Shown: positions 1 through 8,199, numbered from the stretch's first letter. The stretch: DNA of 37,520 bases from Donghicola tyrosinivorans (GCF_003003355.1 NZ_PVTQ01000026.1:1-37520); one strand, 5' to 3'. Numbers and translations: made by a program. The notes: a model not told the origin generated them from the letters alone.

Positions 1-31
1 GCTTGAATTCTTCGCTGTGTCCGTTTGCCAT
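1..31 (-). CDS. 5' end of a probable IS3-family transposase OrfA (cut by window edge)
   Basis: Reading leftwards, an ATG at 31-29 opens a frame that encodes MANGHSEEFK before the window ends. A good Shine-Dalgarno sequence (AAGGAGAACGG) sits directly upstream. The N-terminus resembles OrfA proteins of IS3-type elements, which often begin M-x-N-G-(H/Y)-S-E-E-F-(K/R) ahead of a helix-turn-helix. Only ten residues are visible, so the call rests on remembered family pattern plus the ribosome site. The element's terminal inverted repeat could not be recognised in the following bases. Confidence 0.4.
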   Translation of the reverse strand, partial: MANGHSEEFK

Positions 32-61
32 TTCCGTTCTCCTTTTCGGCAAAATACCAAG

Positions 62-223
62 TCAAAGAAACGGAACAAATCCGTGGCAAGTCCAGTCTAC
101 GGCGCCACGTGGCAGAGGTCGGTTCGACAGCTTCGCGACGCCGGCATTGAACCTCTGGGAGGACGAGAAGGTCCGTTCGGGCACGTCTACTTGCGTGCAG
201 ACACCGACCCCATCCTATCTTAA
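62..223 (+). pseudogene. unrecognised C-terminal gene fragment
   Basis: An open frame without its own convincing start runs to a stop at 221-223. It ends with a protein-like segment (QLRDAGIEPLGGREGPFGHV and a few more residues). A strong hairpin follows 20 bases after the stop, as expected at the end of a real gene. Because a probable insertion sequence begins just upstream on the other strand, this may be the 3' remnant of an interrupted gene. I do not recognise the family, and the left boundary given is arbitrary within the frame. The rest of 32-591 holds no complete gene that I can support. Confidence 0.25.
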
Positions 224-244
224 CCAACTGATTTCTCTAAAGAC

Positions 245-278
245 AAAGAGGCGCGGGGCAAAATCCCGCCGCCTCTTT
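245..278 (+). terminator. hairpin after the truncated fragment
   Basis: AAAGAGGCG-CGGG pairs with CCCG-C-CGCCTCTTT around a short AAAA-containing loop, with a one-base bulge. There is no clear U-tract after it on the plus strand, so it is terminator-like rather than a textbook intrinsic terminator. It lies 21 bases past the stop at 223. Confidence 0.5.
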
Positions 279-437
279 GCGCTCGCTTCCACTCAAACGG
301 AAATCAGTTCTTGGAAAACCTATGGTGTGATTTGTGGAAAAGACATGCGGTAACTGACAGTGAGGGGTGAGTGACACCGACCCGAGATCAATACGACCTC
401 CGCAGGCACAAGCGGACTCAACCTATAGGAGATGATG

Positions 438-469
438 AAATGGAGCGGATTTCCGCTCCATTTTCTTTT
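438..469 (+). terminator. intrinsic terminator-like hairpin with T-tract
   Basis: A perfect 12-base inverted repeat (AAATGGAGCGGA / TCCGCTCCATTT) has a two-base centre and runs into TTTTCTTTT on the plus strand. This is the form of a rho-independent terminator for plus-strand transcription. No complete gene upstream explains it, so it may end a small untranslated RNA or be left over from a deleted gene. Confidence 0.55.
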
Positions 470-500
470 CAAATCAATGCCTTGCGGGGCGTTTCACTTA

Positions 501-557
501 AAGAAGCACCCTTCTTGAAGCAATTGCGCACGCTCTTAAATTTTCTTTGCGCACGCT
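501..557. repeat. small hairpin and 11-base direct repeat downstream of nrdJ
   Basis: TTGCGCACGCT occurs at 524-534 and again at 547-557, a spacing of 23 bases. Just to the left, AAGAAG at 501-506 pairs with CTTCTT at 511-516. Read on the minus strand, the hairpin lies about 75 bases beyond the nrdJ stop and is followed by a few T residues, so it could be a weak nrdJ terminator. The function of the direct repeat is unknown. Confidence 0.35.
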
Positions 558-591
558 TCTCCTTTTTCTGACTCTAGCGCCAACGCACCAA

Positions 592-2859
592 TCAGCCGCA
601 CTTACTGTGGCCACAGCTGGGACAGGTCATGCAACCTTCGACCATGCGCATGCCGAACTGACCGCAGCTAGGGCAGGCTTTTCCACGAGGCTGGTCCAGA
701 TTGACAACTTGCTGGTTCGCGGTGGGGTCATTTTTCAGGCCCATGCCCTCGCCTTCCATGAAGCCGATCGAGACCAGATGGGTCTCTAGCGCGCCGCCGA
801 TCGCAGCAAGGATCGAGGGGATGTACTTGCCCTTGATCCACGCGCCGCCACGGGGGTCGAACACGGCCTTCAGCTCTTCGACCACAAAGCTCACGTCACC
901 ACCACGGCGGAACACAGCCGAGATCATGCGCGTCAGCGCAACGGTCCAGGCAAAGTGCTCCATGTTTTTCGAGTTGATGAAGACCTCGAACGGACGGCGA
1001 CGGCCGCCGACGATGATGTCGTTCACAGTCAGGTAGATCGCGTGCTCGCTATCGGGCCACTTCAGCTTGTAGGTGTTGCCTTCCAGCGTCTGGGGACGAT
1101 CCAGCGGCTCGGACAGGTAAACGACATCTGCGCCTTCATCCGCCTCGGGGGCCGCGTCGCTGTCTTCGCTGACCGACAGAACCGAGCCAGTGACATCGTT
1201 CGGACGGTAGGTGGTACAACCCTTACAGCCCTGATCCCACGCCTGCATGTAGACGTCTTTGAAGTCATCAAAGCTGATGTCTTCGGGGCAGTTGATGGTC
1301 TTGGAGATCGAACTGTCGATCCACTTCTGTGCAGCGGCCTGCATCTTGACGTGGGCAGAGGGCTCCAGCGTCTGAGCGTTCACGAAATAGTCGGGCAGCG
1401 CGGTGTCGCCCTTCTTTTCACGCCACAGTTGGACCGCGTAATCCACCACTTCTTCTTCAGTGCGGCTGCCGTCTTTTTGCAGAACCTTACGCTTGTAGGC
1501 ATAAGCAAAGACCGGCTCGATCCCAGAGCTGACGTTGCCCGCGTAAAGCGAAATGGTGCCAGTGGGTGCGATCGAGGTCAGCAGAGCATTGCGAATGCCG
1601 TGCTCTTTGATCTCGGCGCGGACGTCGTCGTCCATTTGCAGCATGTTGCCGCTGTTCAGGTAGGCATCCGCGTCAAACAGCGGGAAGGCACCCTTTTCTT
1701 TCGCCAGTTCGACCGAGGCAAGATAGGACGCGCGGGCGATCAGCTTCAGCCAAGCATCGGTCTGCGCGGCGGCCTCGTCGCTGCCGTATTTCAGGCCAAC
1801 CATCAGCAGCGCGTCAGCCAGACCGGTGACACCCAGACCGATGCGGCGCTTTTGTTCGGCTTCGCGGGCCTGCGCTTCCAGCGGGAAGCGGCTGGCGTCC
1901 ACAACGTTGTCCATCATGCGCACAGCGGTGGCGACCAGATCGGCCATCTTTTCTTCGTTCAGGACAGCGCCATCCTCAAACGCGTTGTCCACCAGACGCG
2001 CCATGTTGATCGAGCCCAGAAGGCATGCGCCATAGGGCGGCAGGGGCTGTTCACCGCAGGGGTTGGTGGCTGCGATGGTCTCGCAGTAGCCAAGGTTGTT
2101 CATCTGGTTGATGCGGTCGATAAAGATCACGCCCGGCTCGGCATAGTCGTAGGTCGACTTCATGATCTTGTTCCACAGATCACGGGCCTGAACGGTGTGG
2201 TAGATCTTGCCGTCAAACTGCAGATCCCAGCTACCGTCGGCCTTTACGGCCTCCATGAAGGCGTCGCTGATCAGAACCGAGACGTTGAACATGCGCAGAC
2301 GGGCCGAGTCCGACTTCGCGGTAATGAAGTCCTCGATATCGGGGTGATCACAGCGCATGGTGGCCATCATCGCGCCACGGCGGCTGCCAGCCGACATGAT
2401 GGTGCGGCACATGGCGTCCCAGACGTCCATGAACGACAGCGGGCCCGAGGCATCCGCTGCGACGCCCTTCACGTCCGCGCCCCGGGGACGGATGGTGCTG
2501 AAGTCATAGCCGATGCCGCCGCCCTGCTGCATGGTCAGGGCTGCCTCTTTCAGCATGTCGAAGATGCCAGCCATGCTGTCGGGGATCGTGCCCATAACAA
2601 AGCAGTTGAACAGTGTCACCGTGCGACCGGTGCCCGCGCCTGCGGTGATGCGGCCTGCGGGCAGGAATTTGAAATCTTCCAGCGCGCCGTAGAACTTTTC
2701 TTCCCACTTGGCCTGATCCTTTTCGACCACTGCCAGACTGCGGGCGATACGACGCCATGTGTCTTCGACGGTCTTGTCTTCGGGGGTGCCATCCGCATTC
2801 TTCAGACGGTACTTCATATCCCAAATTTGTTCGGCAATCGGAGCAGCAAAGCGGGTCAT
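592..2859 (-). CDS. nrdJ: class II (adenosylcobalamin-dependent) ribonucleotide reductase
   Basis: Reduces ribonucleotides to deoxyribonucleotides in the cytoplasm, using adenosylcobalamin to generate the thiyl radical, so it needs neither oxygen nor a separate radical subunit. The 755-residue protein has the conserved NPCGEQ loop near residue 266 (catalytic Cys and Glu), the glycine-rich QQGGGIGYDFS segment, and a C-terminal cysteine cluster (CPSCG...CMTCPSCG) expected to carry reducing equivalents or bind metal. An upstream ATG at 2988 is in frame. The ATG at 2859 is preferred because it follows GAGGAAGAAC and begins MTRFAAPIAEQIWD, where family homology starts. It is a lone gene. Its upstream region carries paired DnaA boxes and a weak NrdR-box-like motif. 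No cobalamin riboswitch was seen. Confidence 0.95.
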   Translation of the reverse strand: MTRFAAPIAEQIWDMKYRLKNADGTPEDKTVEDTWRRIARSLAVVEKDQAKWEEKFYGALEDFKFLPAGRITAGAGTGRTVTLFNCFVMGTIPDSMAGIFDMLKEAALTMQQGGGIGYDFSTIRPRGADVKGVAADASGPLSFMDVWDAMCRTIMSAGSRRGAMMATMRCDHPDIEDFITAKSDSARLRMFNVSVLISDAFMEAVKADGSWDLQFDGKIYHTVQARDLWNKIMKSTYDYAEPGVIFIDRINQMNNLGYCETIAATNPCGEQPLPPYGACLLGSINMARLVDNAFEDGAVLNEEKMADLVATAVRMMDNVVDASRFPLEAQAREAEQKRRIGLGVTGLADALLMVGLKYGSDEAAAQTDAWLKLIARASYLASVELAKEKGAFPLFDADAYLNSGNMLQMDDDVRAEIKEHGIRNALLTSIAPTGTISLYAGNVSSGIEPVFAYAYKRKVLQKDGSRTEEEVVDYAVQLWREKKGDTALPDYFVNAQTLEPSAHVKMQAAAQKWIDSSISKTINCPEDISFDDFKDVYMQAWDQGCKGCTTYRPNDVTGSVLSVSEDSDAAPEADEGADVVYLSEPLDRPQTLEGNTYKLKWPDSEHAIYLTVNDIIVGGRRRPFEVFINSKNMEHFAWTVALTRMISAVFRRGGDVSFVVEELKAVFDPRGGAWIKGKYIPSILAAIGGALETHLVSIGFMEGEGMGLKNDPTANQQVVNLDQPRGKACPSCGQFGMRMVEGCMTCPSCGHSKCG

Positions 2860-2954
2860 GTTCTTCCTCGGATTCGTGGGTTCGCGCAGGCCTGTGGAGC
2901 TATAGCACCCTCTCTCTGCAGGCAACCGCATATTTACCATTTTTGGACCATCTG

Positions 2955-2970
2955 TCACTAAATATATGCG
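2955..2970. promoter_or_regulatory. weak NrdR-box-like motif upstream of nrdJ
   Basis: TCACTAAATATATGCG matches the left half of the NrdR-box consensus (ACACwATATATwGTGT) well but the right half poorly. Its centre lies about 31 bases, three helical turns, from the centre of the palindrome at 2979-3007, which is a typical spacing for paired NrdR boxes. NrdR is the usual repressor of bacterial nrd genes. The match is partial, so this is tentative. Confidence 0.3.
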
Positions 2971-2978
2971 GCAAATCG

Positions 2979-3007
2979 GGTTATGCACATATATGTTGTG
3001 GATAACC
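2979..3007. promoter_or_regulatory. inverted pair of DnaA boxes in a 29-base palindrome
   Basis: TTATGCACA at 2981-2989 on the plus strand and TTATCCACA at 3005-2997 on the minus strand both match the DnaA-box consensus TTATNCACA exactly. They face each other across 7 bases and are extended by GG...CC to form a 29-base palindrome with 10 of 14 pairs matching. The site is about 120-150 bases upstream of the nrdJ start. In E. coli, DnaA controls nrdAB through DnaA boxes near its promoter, so replication-linked control of this class II reductase is a reasonable inference. The rest of the gap, 3008-3270, shows nothing I can name. Confidence 0.6.
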
Positions 3008-3270
3008 TGCGATACCCGCAGTACGTGTGAAACGCTACTTCAGCAGGGTTTCGGGGCACTCGGGCACGCTGCCCTTCTGATCTTAAACGCTTTTTTCCAG
3101 CGCTCGGCAGCAGGGCAAATGACAACCACCCCTTACACATTGCAGGAACATCGTCGGCGGCTTTGCACGCTCTCGCATTGCAAGCACCACAGTACCGATC
3201 ACATGGGCTTTTCCACCCCTTCCCATCGCACGTCAGCCTGCTAGATAGAAGACATCTCCAGACAGTCAAC

Positions 3271-3298
3271 TTGGCTCTCTGCCTTATTCGTCTAGAAT
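3271..3298 (+). promoter_or_regulatory. candidate sigma-70 promoter for the DUF1489 gene
   Basis: TTGGCT at 3271-3276 and TAGAAT at 3293-3298 are separated by 16 bases and lie 23 bases before the preferred start codon. The -10 matches five of six consensus positions and the -35 four of six. Confidence 0.4.
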
Positions 3299-3320
3299 GT
3301 CCCGCAAAACAGGAAGCCCC

Positions 3321-3752
3321 ATGGCCGAGCCTATCAACCTGATAAAACTTTGCGTCGGTGCCGAAAGCGTCGAGGATCTGATCGAATGGCATCAGGATGC
3401 ACGCTCACGCGGGCCGGATGGGCGAATCCGGCACGTCACCCGCATGTGGCCCAAGAAGGAAGAGCAACTGTTGGACGGTGGCTCTCTGTTCTGGGTGATC
3501 AAGGGAATCGTTCTGGCGCGGCAAAAGATTCTGGCTCTGGATGAAGTCATCAGCGTCGACGGCGTGCGCCGCTGCGCCATCGTGCTGGACCCAGAGGTCA
3601 TCCGGACCGAGGCCATGCCCCGCCGCCCATTCCAAGGCTGGCGCTATTTGACCGAGAAAGACGCCCCGAAGGATCTGGCCGCAAGCCGCGCGAATGAAGA
3701 CGCCCTGCCCGCCAGCCTCTCTGCGGCTTTGGCAGAGATAGGCGTGGTTTAA
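3321..3752 (+). CDS. DUF1489 family protein
   Basis: A 143-residue cytoplasmic protein of unknown function. The opening, INLIKLCVGAESVEDLIEW, and the later segment with RHVTRMWPKK are typical of the DUF1489 family, found widely in alphaproteobacteria. The start at 3321 is preferred over the in-frame ATG at 3297 because it follows AGGAAG at good spacing and family members begin a few residues before LIKLCVG. The upstream ATG would also overlap the -10 of the candidate promoter. It is followed in the same direction by a DsbA-family gene after 76 bases. No catalytic motif is recognisable. Confidence 0.85.
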   Translation: MAEPINLIKLCVGAESVEDLIEWHQDARSRGPDGRIRHVTRMWPKKEEQLLDGGSLFWVIKGIVLARQKILALDEVISVDGVRRCAIVLDPEVIRTEAMPRRPFQGWRYLTEKDAPKDLAASRANEDALPASLSAALAEIGVV

Positions 3753-3828
3753 CGCACATAAGATCGTCTTGCGGCAACCCTCGCACCTCGTCAGGATGTT
3801 TGAACTTCAGCAAATCCCCGAGGGCCCC

Positions 3829-4473
3829 ATGGACGCACTACGTATCGACATTATCTCTGATGTGGTTTGCCCATGGTGCTACATCGGCTTTCGCCAGCTA
3901 GAGCGGGCGCTGGCCGCGACCGGAACCAAAGCTGACATTCACTGGCATCCGTTTGAGCTGAACCCTAAGATGCCCGCCGGTGGTCAGGACCTCTCCGAGC
4001 ATCTGGCCGAAAAATACGGCACCACCCCCGCCCAAAGCGAAACCACCCGCAACCGCATCAGCGCCTTGGGGCGCGAGGTAGGCATTCGTTTCGAATGGGG
4101 CGACGACATGCGGATGCTGAACACCTTCGACGCCCATCGCCTGATACACTGGGCCGAAAGCCACGGACGCGCTCAGGACGTAAAGATGGCCTTGTTTGAG
4201 GCCTATTTCACCGAGGGCGCCGATATTTCAGACCACGAGACACTGGCCCTGATCGCCGCCATGACCGGTCTGCCAAAGGCCGACGCCAAAGCGATGCTAG
4301 CCAGCAAGGACGGGGTGAAAGAGGTGCGTGCCGCCGAGAAGGAATGGACCGAGGCAGGCGTCAGCAGCGTGCCTTCGGTCATTCTGGACGAGCGTTTCCT
4401 GATCAACGGCGCGCAAGGGGTGCAGGGGTATACCAACCTGCTCACCCGCTTGCGCAACGGCAGCCTTGGTTAA
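3829..4473 (+). CDS. DsbA family oxidoreductase (FrnE-like)
   Basis: A 214-residue thioredoxin-fold protein. The active-site-like CPWC (Cys14 and Cys17) lies in SDVVCPWCYIG, typical of the FrnE / DSBA-like branch of disulfide isomerases. No signal peptide is present, so it should be cytoplasmic and probably acts as a thiol-disulfide oxidoreductase. The C-terminal segment (GVSSVPSVILDERFLINGAQ) carries the cis-proline region (SVP) and the family's final helix. The start at 3829 is chosen over the in-frame ATG at 3769 because the fold begins at MDALRIDII and a GAGG lies just upstream. The gene converges on hisG with only three bases between the stop codons. Its substrate is unknown. Confidence 0.85.
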   Translation: MDALRIDIISDVVCPWCYIGFRQLERALAATGTKADIHWHPFELNPKMPAGGQDLSEHLAEKYGTTPAQSETTRNRISALGREVGIRFEWGDDMRMLNTFDAHRLIHWAESHGRAQDVKMALFEAYFTEGADISDHETLALIAAMTGLPKADAKAMLASKDGVKEVRAAEKEWTEAGVSSVPSVILDERFLINGAQGVQGYTNLLTRLRNGSLG

Positions 4474-4482
4474 GGCTTAACC
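4468..4482. repeat. palindrome holding both convergent stop codons
   Basis: GGTTAAGGCTTAACC is a perfect 15-base palindrome. Each strand reads Gly-stop (GGT TAA), ending the DsbA-family gene on the plus strand and hisG on the minus strand. It is too short to be a convincing terminator on its own. Confidence 0.6.
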
Positions 4483-5175
4483 GCGCAGCTTCAGTTGGCG
4501 CAGCAGCGCCTCGCGGATATCGCGCTCTTCAGATGACAGCTTGATACCGCGGGCGCGGAACAAGGTTGCCTGCGACCGCAGCACCAGCGCATCCGAGAGG
4601 ATCTTCAAATGGTTGGCGCGCAGCGTTTCACCCGAACTGGTGATGTCTGCCACAGCCTCGGCGGTGAGGTTCTTGATGGTGCCTTCGGTCGCCCCTTGGC
4701 TGTCCACCAACTGGTAATCGGCCACCCCATGAAGTTGCAGGTATTCCCGCACCAGACGGTGGTACTTGGTGGCGATCCGCAGGCGGAAGCCATGCTTGGC
4801 GCGGAAGGCCGCAGCCACCGCATCCAGATCGTCCAGCGTATCCACGTCCACCCAGACCTGGGGCACGGCGATGATCAGATCGGCCTGACCAAAGCCAAGC
4901 TCGGCCAGTTCTTCGACACGCTGTTCCCACTGGCTCAGCTTTTCGCGGATCAGGTCCTGTCCGGTCACACCCAGATGGATGCGGCCCGCTGCCAGTTCGC
5001 GCGGGATTTCCCCTGCGGACAGCAGCACCAGTTCGACACCGTCGATCCCTTCAACCTTGCCCGCATATTCGCGGTCCGATCCGGTCCGCGACAGGGTCAC
5101 GCCCCGTTCAGCAAACCAGTCAAAGGTCTTTTCCATCAGACGCCCTTTGGAGGGCACACCGATTTTGATCGTCAT
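4477..5175 (-). CDS. hisG: ATP phosphoribosyltransferase catalytic subunit, short form
   Basis: Catalyses the first step of histidine biosynthesis, joining ATP and PRPP to form N1-phosphoribosyl-ATP. At 232 residues it is the short HisG-S form, which lacks the C-terminal ACT-like regulatory domain and works as a hetero-octamer with HisZ. It opens with IKIGVPSKGRLMEKT and contains the family segments ADLIIAVPQVWVD and LVDSQGATEGTIKNL. The ATG overlaps the hisZ stop by four bases, which suggests translational coupling and matched subunit amounts. It is the last gene of the hisS-hisZ-hisG operon. Confidence 0.95.
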   Translation of the reverse strand: MTIKIGVPSKGRLMEKTFDWFAERGVTLSRTGSDREYAGKVEGIDGVELVLLSAGEIPRELAAGRIHLGVTGQDLIREKLSQWEQRVEELAELGFGQADLIIAVPQVWVDVDTLDDLDAVAAAFRAKHGFRLRIATKYHRLVREYLQLHGVADYQLVDSQGATEGTIKNLTAEAVADITSSGETLRANHLKILSDALVLRSQATLFRARGIKLSSEERDIREALLRQLKLRG

Positions 5176-6257
5176 GACAGACCTCCCAGATCCAGCACCA
5201 GACCGGGGCGGATTACGCCGCCAACGGCGGGGATTGCACTGCCCTGCCCCAGTTGCGCGGTTAGCGCATCATAGCGCCCGCCCGTAGCTACAGGCGGCAA
5301 GTCGGGACGATCCGCCGCCACAAATCCGAACACGAAGCCATCGTAATATTCCATCGAGGTCCGGCCATAGTTGGCCTCGAACTCCAGCGTATCAACGTCG
5401 ATGCCCAAAGCCTTCAGCGCATCAATCCGATCGGACAACCGTTCAACCGCTTTGCTGATCGAAGGCATATCCACCGCCAGATCGCGTAGCTGCTCTAGCG
5501 CGAAGGGCGCGGTTTCCCGCACGGCCAGCAAGGCCTCAATGAGTTCCACTTGGTGGGCGCTTATAGGCGCCGCCTCGGCGTCCGCTTTCAGCGCGGCCAG
5601 ACGGTCCCGAATTTCACCTTCGCTACGCAGCCCGATCAACGGACCAGCATTGGCCATCGGGTCCGCTTGCGCCAGCAGAGCCTTGCGTGCCGCAGACAAC
5701 GGCACACGGCCCGCAAAGCGGTCCAACAGCGCACGGAACCGGCGCGGATGCCAGATGTGGCGCAGCAGCGCTGCCTTACGCTTGTCCGTGGTCTCCAGTC
5801 CCTGAACCGCAGCATGCAACAGGCCGATATCGCCCATCACTGCGCGCAGACCCATAGGCTTCAGCACCTCAGCGATACGGCCGAAGACCTCGGCCTCGGC
5901 GGCCACAGGGTTGGTACGATCGAAAATCTCGTAGCCGACCTGCAGGTATTCATTCGCCCGCTCGGGGTTTTCTTCCTGACGGCGGAAGACCTCGCCCGCA
6001 TAGGTATATCGGGCAGGCTCGGCCCCTTGGGCCATATGCATCTGAACCACAGGAACGGTGAAGTCAGGACGCATGAACATCTCGCCGCGGGCGGGATCAT
6101 AGGTCACATAGGCGCGCCCGCGGATGTCTTCGCCATAGAGGTCCAGCAGCGTGTCTGCGGGCAGCAGGAACGGCGGTTCAACCGGCACAGCGCCCAAAGC
6201 CTCAAAGCGGCTGCGCAGCTCTGCCGCCAGTTTACGTGGAGCGCTACGATCAATCAT
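5172..6257 (-). CDS. hisZ: ATP phosphoribosyltransferase regulatory subunit
   Basis: HisZ is a catalytically inactive paralogue of histidyl-tRNA synthetase that activates short-form HisG and carries histidine feedback control. The 361-residue protein keeps the class II synthetase-like core ([13 protein letters not shown], a motif-2-like stretch with [18 protein letters not shown], and ATGGRYDAL) but not the full synthetase length. It overlaps hisG by four bases at its end and hisS by four bases at its start, so all three are probably translated as a coupled unit. The direct adjacency to its parent family member hisS is notable and common in Rhodobacteraceae. Confidence 0.93.
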   Translation of the reverse strand: MIDRSAPRKLAAELRSRFEALGAVPVEPPFLLPADTLLDLYGEDIRGRAYVTYDPARGEMFMRPDFTVPVVQMHMAQGAEPARYTYAGEVFRRQEENPERANEYLQVGYEIFDRTNPVAAEAEVFGRIAEVLKPMGLRAVMGDIGLLHAAVQGLETTDKRKAALLRHIWHPRRFRALLDRFAGRVPLSAARKALLAQADPMANAGPLIGLRSEGEIRDRLAALKADAEAAPISAHQVELIEALLAVRETAPFALEQLRDLAVDMPSISKAVERLSDRIDALKALGIDVDTLEFEANYGRTSMEYYDGFVFGFVAADRPDLPPVATGGRYDALTAQLGQGSAIPAVGGVIRPGLVLDLGGLS

Positions 6258-7882
6258 GAGTACAAATCCATAATTTCGCGCACCTTAGCGACCAATTCAC
6301 CGCGCGGCACTTCGTATTGCGAGGGGCGGTCTTTCCACTCTTCCAGCGTCGCTTCTTCGGCCAGCTTGGCACCAAGGATCAGGTCCTTGATCTGGATAAC
6401 GCCGCGCTCGGCCTCATCCCCGCCTTCGATAACGGCCACAGGGCTGTTGCGCTTGTCCGCGTACTTCAGCTGGTTGCCGAAGTTCTTGGGGTTTCCCAGA
6501 TAGACTTCGGCGCGAATGCCTGCCTCGCGCAACTCACGCACCATCAGCTGGTAATCGGCCATACGGGCCTTATCCATCACGGTCACGACCACAGGACCAC
6601 GGGCGCTCTCCTGACCGATCCGGCCCTTTGCCCGCAGCGCGGCCAGCAGACGGTCCACCCCGATCGAGACACCCGTCGCGGGCACGACCTGACCGGTAAA
6701 ACGCTTGACCAGATCGTCATAACGCCCGCCACCGGCGACCGAACCGAACTGCCGCTTACGGCCCTTTTCATCGAAAATCTCGAAGGTCAGTTCGGCCTCA
6801 TAAACCGGACCAGTGTAGTAGCCCAGACCACGAACCACCGAAGGATCAATGATGATCCGGTCAGAGCCATAGCCCTGCGCATCCAAGAGGTTCGCGATCT
6901 CTTCCAGCTCATCCACGCCCTCAGAGCCAATTTCAGAGGTCTCAACAATTTCACGCAAGACCGATACAGCGTAATCGTTCCAACTGGGTTCTCCTACGTC
7001 GCAATCGTCTACCAAGTGTAATAGATTCTGAGCTTCTGGCTCCAGATCATCGGAAGAATTTGCCGCTCGCGCGTCTTCCAAGCGGAGCATGAAATCGGCG
7101 TAGGCAGATGAGATCTTTTCCTTTGCACCGACAAAACGCATGATCTTTACGGCCTGCTCTGCCGCAAGACCCGCGCCTTTGGTGAAATCGCCACTGTCAT
7201 CCTTGCGACCTTCGCCAAGCAAGGCGCGCACGCCGTCTTCACCCAGACGGTCCAGTTTGTCGATGGCGCGCAGAACAATGCCGCGCTCTTCTTCAAACTT
7301 GCTCTCATCGCTGGGATCCAGAACGCCAGCAACTTCCATCACACCGTTCAGAACTTTGCGATTGTTGATCCGCACAATGTAATCGCCGCGGGGGATACCC
7401 ACACGTTCCAGCGTGTCAGACAGCATCGCGCAAATCTCGGCATCCGCTGCAACGCTAGGCGCACCAACAGTATCCGCATCACACTGATAGAACTGACGGA
7501 ATCGGCCCGGACCGGGCTTTTCGTTGCGCCAGACTGGCCCCATCGCGTAACGGCGATAAGGGGTCGGCAGATCGTTCCGGAACTGGGCATAGACACGGGC
7601 CAGAGGCGCCGTCATGTCATAGCGCAAAGCCACCCAGCCGCTGTCTTCCTCTTCCCAACCGAAAACACCTTCATTCGGGCGATCCACGTCCGGCAAGAAT
7701 TTCCCCAGCGCCTCAACAGTCTCGACCGCGCTGGTCTCAAGCGCGTCAAACCCATAGCGGCTGTAAACCTCGGCGATCTGCCGCAGCATTTCCTGACGCT
7801 CGGTCACCTCATGGCCGAAATAGTCACGAAAGCCTTTCGGGGTTTCGGCCTTGGGCCGGGGCTGTTTCTTGACTTTTGCCAT
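6254..7882 (-). CDS. hisS: histidine--tRNA ligase
   Basis: Charges tRNA-His with histidine. The class II synthetase signatures are visible: the motif 2 arginine region ([19 protein letters not shown]), the histidine-binding [11 protein letters not shown], and motif 3 ([13 protein letters not shown]). A C-terminal anticodon-binding domain follows. At 542 residues it is longer than the E. coli enzyme, with an extra acidic segment in the middle (around [12 protein letters not shown]), as in other alphaproteobacterial forms. The start at 7882 is preferred over an in-frame ATG at 7987 because CAGGAG lies eight bases upstream and the lysine-rich N-terminus ([11 protein letters not shown]) is typical. 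It is the first gene of the his operon. No histidine-rich attenuator peptide was found upstream. Confidence 0.95.
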   Translation of the reverse strand: MAKVKKQPRPKAETPKGFRDYFGHEVTERQEMLRQIAEVYSRYGFDALETSAVETVEALGKFLPDVDRPNEGVFGWEEEDSGWVALRYDMTAPLARVYAQFRNDLPTPYRRYAMGPVWRNEKPGPGRFRQFYQCDADTVGAPSVAADAEICAMLSDTLERVGIPRGDYIVRINNRKVLNGVMEVAGVLDPSDESKFEEERGIVLRAIDKLDRLGEDGVRALLGEGRKDDSGDFTKGAGLAAEQAVKIMRFVGAKEKISSAYADFMLRLEDARAANSSDDLEPEAQNLLHLVDDCDVGEPSWNDYAVSVLREIVETSEIGSEGVDELEEIANLLDAQGYGSDRIIIDPSVVRGLGYYTGPVYEAELTFEIFDEKGRKRQFGSVAGGGRYDDLVKRFTGQVVPATGVSIGVDRLLAALRAKGRIGQESARGPVVVTVMDKARMADYQLMVRELREAGIRAEVYLGNPKNFGNQLKYADKRNSPVAVIEGGDEAERGVIQIKDLILGAKLAEEATLEEWKDRPSQYEVPRGELVAKVREIMDLYS

Positions 7883-7992
7883 GGGAACGCTCCTGATAAG
7901 GGGTCTTTTCGCGGCGCGGTGTAGCCTCTGATCGGCGCGGGGGCAAGCACGGCGAGACGCCAATCCACTTGGAATGTCAGGATTCAAGACCC

Positions 7993-8199
7993 ATGGACGA
8001 TCGAATTGAACGGCTCGAGATGCACGTTGCAGACCTCTTGCGCACCCAAGACGAGCTATCGGACGTCATTGCACGCCAATCAAACGAAATCGCGACCCTA
8101 ACGCGCCGCGTGGCGATGCTGATGGAACGGGAAGCCCAGCGCGAACGCGACGCGGGAATCGCGGAGATTGTCGGCGACGAACGTCCACCGCACTACTAA
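7993..8199 (+). CDS. slyX: SlyX family protein
   Basis: A 68-residue protein predicted to form a coiled coil over most of its length (heptads through [20 protein letters not shown] and onwards) and to end in PPHY, the conserved SlyX terminus. The family's function is unknown. It is divergent from hisS with 110 bases between starts. The start at 7993 fits the family length. An in-frame ATG at 7969 would add eight uncharacteristic residues. A weak AGGA lies upstream. Confidence 0.85.
   Translation: MDDRIERLEMHVADLLRTQDELSDVIARQSNEIATLTRRVAMLMEREAQRERDAGIAEIVGDERPPHY

Noticed and set aside
955-2961. A 668-codon open frame on the plus strand opposite nrdJ
   Set aside because: It lies wholly antisense to a well-conserved gene. 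Its translation has no recognisable motif, and long antisense frames are expected in G+C-rich DNA.
2979-3007. Replication origin at the DnaA boxes
   Set aside because: Only two boxes are present, with no AT-rich unwinding region, no further boxes and no origin-linked genes nearby. A promoter role is simpler.
2860-3320. Cobalamin riboswitch upstream of nrdJ
   Set aside because: I looked for the B12-box and its flanking conserved segments on the minus strand and saw none.
2958-3392. A 144-codon minus-strand frame in the nrdJ upstream gap
   Set aside because: It overlaps the DUF1489 gene, has no ribosome site and reads as unstructured, cysteine- and arginine-rich sequence with no family resemblance.
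7883-7992. Histidine attenuator leader ahead of hisS
   Set aside because: No short frame rich in histidine codons and no paired terminator/antiterminator was seen in the divergent gap.
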